Translations under genes and position numbers: made by a program
Assembly: GCA_030668485.1 (NCBI GenBank)
Contig: DAOUTW010000028.1
Coordinates: 1-53,469, forward strand
DNA from: Candidatus Zixiibacteriota bacterium
GTDB taxonomy: Bacteria; Zixibacteria; MSB-5A5; GN15; JAAZOE01
Reading direction: 5' to 3'
DNA length: 53,469 bases
The notes under the pieces: generated by a model
Told to the model about the DNA's origin: nothing
The model's input: only the letters and a program-made list of their open reading frames with translations
Databases searched by the model: none
Shown: piece by piece, positions 51,627 through 53,469 of the stretch
Layout: every line of letters starts with the position of its first letter
How positions within the stretch are numbered: the stretch's first letter is position 1

Positions 51627-52667
51627 ATGCCGGAATTCCTGACCGACTGGGCCCGCCTGACATGGAATATGATCTATGAATCGTCTTTGCTGCTTCTGCT
51701 TGGATTCATGCTGGCCGGGATCATTCGCGCTCTGATAACTCCTTCAGCTCTAAATTCATTTTTTGGAAGGGGACGGTTCACTCAAATTTTTACCGCCTCT
51801 CTGATCGGTGTGCCGCTGCCGTTGTGCAGTTGTTCGGTGCTTCCGGTGGCGGCTCAGTTGCGCCGTTCCGGATTGTCACGGGAAGGAACCGTTTCATTCC
51901 TGATTTCGACACCGGAAACCGGCGTCGATTCCATCGCCCTCAGCTACCGGTTGTTGGGGCCGGTATTTGCGATTATTAGGCCGCTGGCAGCCCTTTTTAC
52001 GGCTCTTGTCAGTGGTATGGTGACCCGGGTGCTTATGCCCGAAGACACCTCTCATTCGGAACTTCCCCTGATGCCGCAATCGTCCGAAACCGGTCCGAAA
52101 CTCCATACGCGTTTGTGGGAGGGGCAGGTCTATGTCGCGACCGATATGCTGCCGGAACTTTCGTATTACCTGTTCTGGGGTTATCTACTGGCCGGTTTAG
52201 CTGCTGCCGCGATTCCTGCCGATTTGCTGCAAAGCGGGTTGGCGTCATGGATGCAATATGCGGGAGTAATTCTGGTCAGCCTTCCGGTCTATGTCTGCGC
52301 CACCTCATCGACACCTCTGGCGGCAGTTCTGCTTTCGCTGGGAATAATGCCGGGAGCGGTCCTGACCTTTATGCTCGTCGGGCCGGCTACCAATCTGACT
52401 TCGCTGATGGTTCAGAAAAAAATACTGGGGCTGAAAGGGACGGTGATCATGACCGCCTCGATTATTTTCTGTGCTGTTGTTTGCGGGCTGTTAGTCGATA
52501 ATTTTCTGGCCGGTTCGATCAAATGGTTCAATACCGATGCGGTTGATTCCGGAGAGGGAACGCTGGTCTGGTATGATCTGGCGGCCGGAATTGTGTTTGC
52601 CTTTATGATGGCATATTTCACGCTCAGGCATTATTATAGAAAGGCTAAGAGAAAATTTAAGGGCTAG
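51627..52667 (+). CDS. UPF0718/DUF318-type permease (SO_0444/ArsP-like)
   Basis: The 346-residue protein has about eight membrane segments in two halves separated by a hydrophilic loop near residues 130-165. The half-motif GVPLPLCSCSVLPVAAQLRRSGLSREGTVSFLISTPETGVDS is the hallmark of the family, in which the PLCSC cysteines are linked to metal or arsenic export. The second half repeats it as VCATSSTPLAAVLLSLGIMPGAVL..GPATNL. It follows the zinc-ribbon/TPR gene by 1 nt. Substrate unproven. Confidence 0.88.
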   Translation: MPEFLTDWARLTWNMIYESSLLLLLGFMLAGIIRALITPSALNSFFGRGRFTQIFTASLIGVPLPLCSCSVLPVAAQLRRSGLSREGTVSFLISTPETGVDSIALSYRLLGPVFAIIRPLAALFTALVSGMVTRVLMPEDTSHSELPLMPQSSETGPKLHTRLWEGQVYVATDMLPELSYYLFWGYLLAGLAAAAIPADLLQSGLASWMQYAGVILVSLPVYVCATSSTPLAAVLLSLGIMPGAVLTFMLVGPATNLTSLMVQKKILGLKGTVIMTASIIFCAVVCGLLVDNFLAGSIKWFNTDAVDSGEGTLVWYDLAAGIVFAFMMAYFTLRHYYRKAKRKFKG

Positions 52668-52710
52668 TAATTCGCCGGGGGGCGATATCTTTTCCAAAAG
52701 TGTACATTTT

Positions 52711-53411
52711 ATCAGGAGTCAGTTCGACGATTTTCTCGATGTCCTTTTTCCGCCGGTTTGCGGGATATGCGGACAACCTGCCGATTCAGCCGACCATTTA
52801 ATTTGCATCCGATGCTGGGAGGCAATCAGGGGACTCGAGGCTCCGTATTGTTCCGGCTGCAAGCAACTGCTATATGATTCGCTAAAATGCCCCGGCTGCC
52901 GTCCGACCCCGATGATCGTCTTTTCACTTGGATTTTTCGATTCCCATTTGCAGTCGATTCTGCATGATCTTAAATACAACAGTTTAAAACCACTGGCGGC
53001 AACGATCGCTGAAAAGATGGCAGATCTTATCGCTCCCCATCTGGATAGTCTTGGAATCGACATGATTCTCCCGGTGCCGCTTCACGAATCACGGCTTTGT
53101 CACCGGGGTTTTAATCAATCCGAAGAGATCGCCAAAGCTCTCGGACGCCGACTTGCAATTCCTGTTCATCCTGAGATTATTTACGCCGCTCGCAAGACCA
53201 AACAACAGGCCCGGCTTCCGGCCGATCAGCGGGAGGCGAATGTCCGGGGAGCTTATGGAATCGATGACCCGACCGGGTTGATCCGGGGCAAGTCGATTCT
53301 GCTTATTGATGATGTCCCACTACGGGGGCTACTTTGCGCGAGAACAAACGAATCCTGAAAGAGGCCGCGGCCGGTAAAATAGTCGTGGCGGTGGCGGCCA
53401 CGGCGACATGA
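52711..53411 (+). pseudogene. ComF-family phosphoribosyltransferase-like protein, frame-shifted and without a standard start
   Basis: The ComF zinc ribbon LFPPVCGICG begins at 52741, with LICIRCWEAI, PYCSGCK and CPGCR following, then VLPVPLHESRLCHRGFNQSEEIAKAL and the PRPP-loop start ILLIDDV. At 53317 one base is missing. The original frame ends at 53358, but the next frame continues the family ending T-T-G-A-T-L-R-E-N-K-R to a TGA at 53409-53411. The frame is open from 52609, yet holds no ATG, GTG or TTG before 52912, which lies after the ribbon; 52711 (ATC) is a guess. A GTG at 52700 is out of frame. Sequence after 53411 shows nothing. Confidence 0.75.
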
Positions 53412-53469
53412 AAATGGTTGCGCTAAGGGTAAAAGAGGCGCATTTTTGATTTCATGCAAGCCGGGACAG

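Overview
This 53 kb window is chromosomal DNA from a Gram-negative-type bacterium of medium G+C content. It carries about 37 protein genes and no rRNA, tRNA, CRISPR array or intact insertion sequence that I can see. Two secreted proteins end in a dockerin-like module with the recurring pattern GDAN.DG.VNVGD..(Y/F).INY.F.GG. Together with pyruvate:ferredoxin oxidoreductase, a mitochondrial-like citrate synthase, LPS-type glycosyltransferases and outer-membrane proteins, this suggests the FCB group, perhaps candidate phylum Zixibacteria. The lineage call is inference. No marker phylogeny was possible.

Layout. 1-339: a cluster of four small perfect hairpins (REP-like) and a promoter. 340-11226 (+): secreted M1 peptidase with dockerin, miaB, a receiver protein with a degenerate histidine-kinase core, an HDOD protein with an orphan DHp-like segment, aroC and pepA. 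11300-18433 (-): a TolB-like propeller, an outer-membrane barrel, nifJ (PFOR), dcd and a three-cysteine Rrf2 regulator. 18719-23862 (+): a tight operon of FAD/Fe-S oxidoreductase, cobO, NDUFA9-like SDR and trxB. 24150-28337 (+): a structured RNA ending in a terminator, then two membrane histidine kinases. 28553-38847 (-): a 1,486-residue FG-GAP/dockerin surface protein, citrate synthase, glycolate oxidase-like GlcD, a zinc-ribbon protein, pta and prfB. 39087-42691 (+): metallo-beta-lactamase hydrolase, histidinol phosphatase, 3-methyladenine glycosylase, site-2 protease and a lipoprotein. 42769-53411 (+): an MsbA-like exporter with four glycosyltransferases, a Rel (p)ppGpp enzyme, a zinc-ribbon/TPR protein, a permease and a frame-shifted comF.

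How the genes fit together. PFOR, Pta, citrate synthase and two FAD-linked 2-hydroxyacid oxidases point to oxidation of pyruvate, lactate or glycolate through acetyl-CoA. The Rrf2 gene lies next to two Fe-S enzymes (PFOR and the FAD/Fe-S fusion) and could couple them to Fe-S or redox state. The exporter and glycosyltransferases form a lipid-linked surface glycan module.

Most notable signals. Four genes (18719, 26307, 42769, 48779) lack a Shine-Dalgarno and have a sigma70-like promoter whose -10 box ends 6-8 nt before the ATG, predicting leaderless mRNAs. A perfect palindrome containing TGTGA-N6-TCACA sits on the predicted transcription start of citrate synthase. Two adjacent signalling genes carry complementary degenerate kinase modules. 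prfB keeps its programmed +1 frameshift. comF is broken by a one-base deletion and has no standard start codon.
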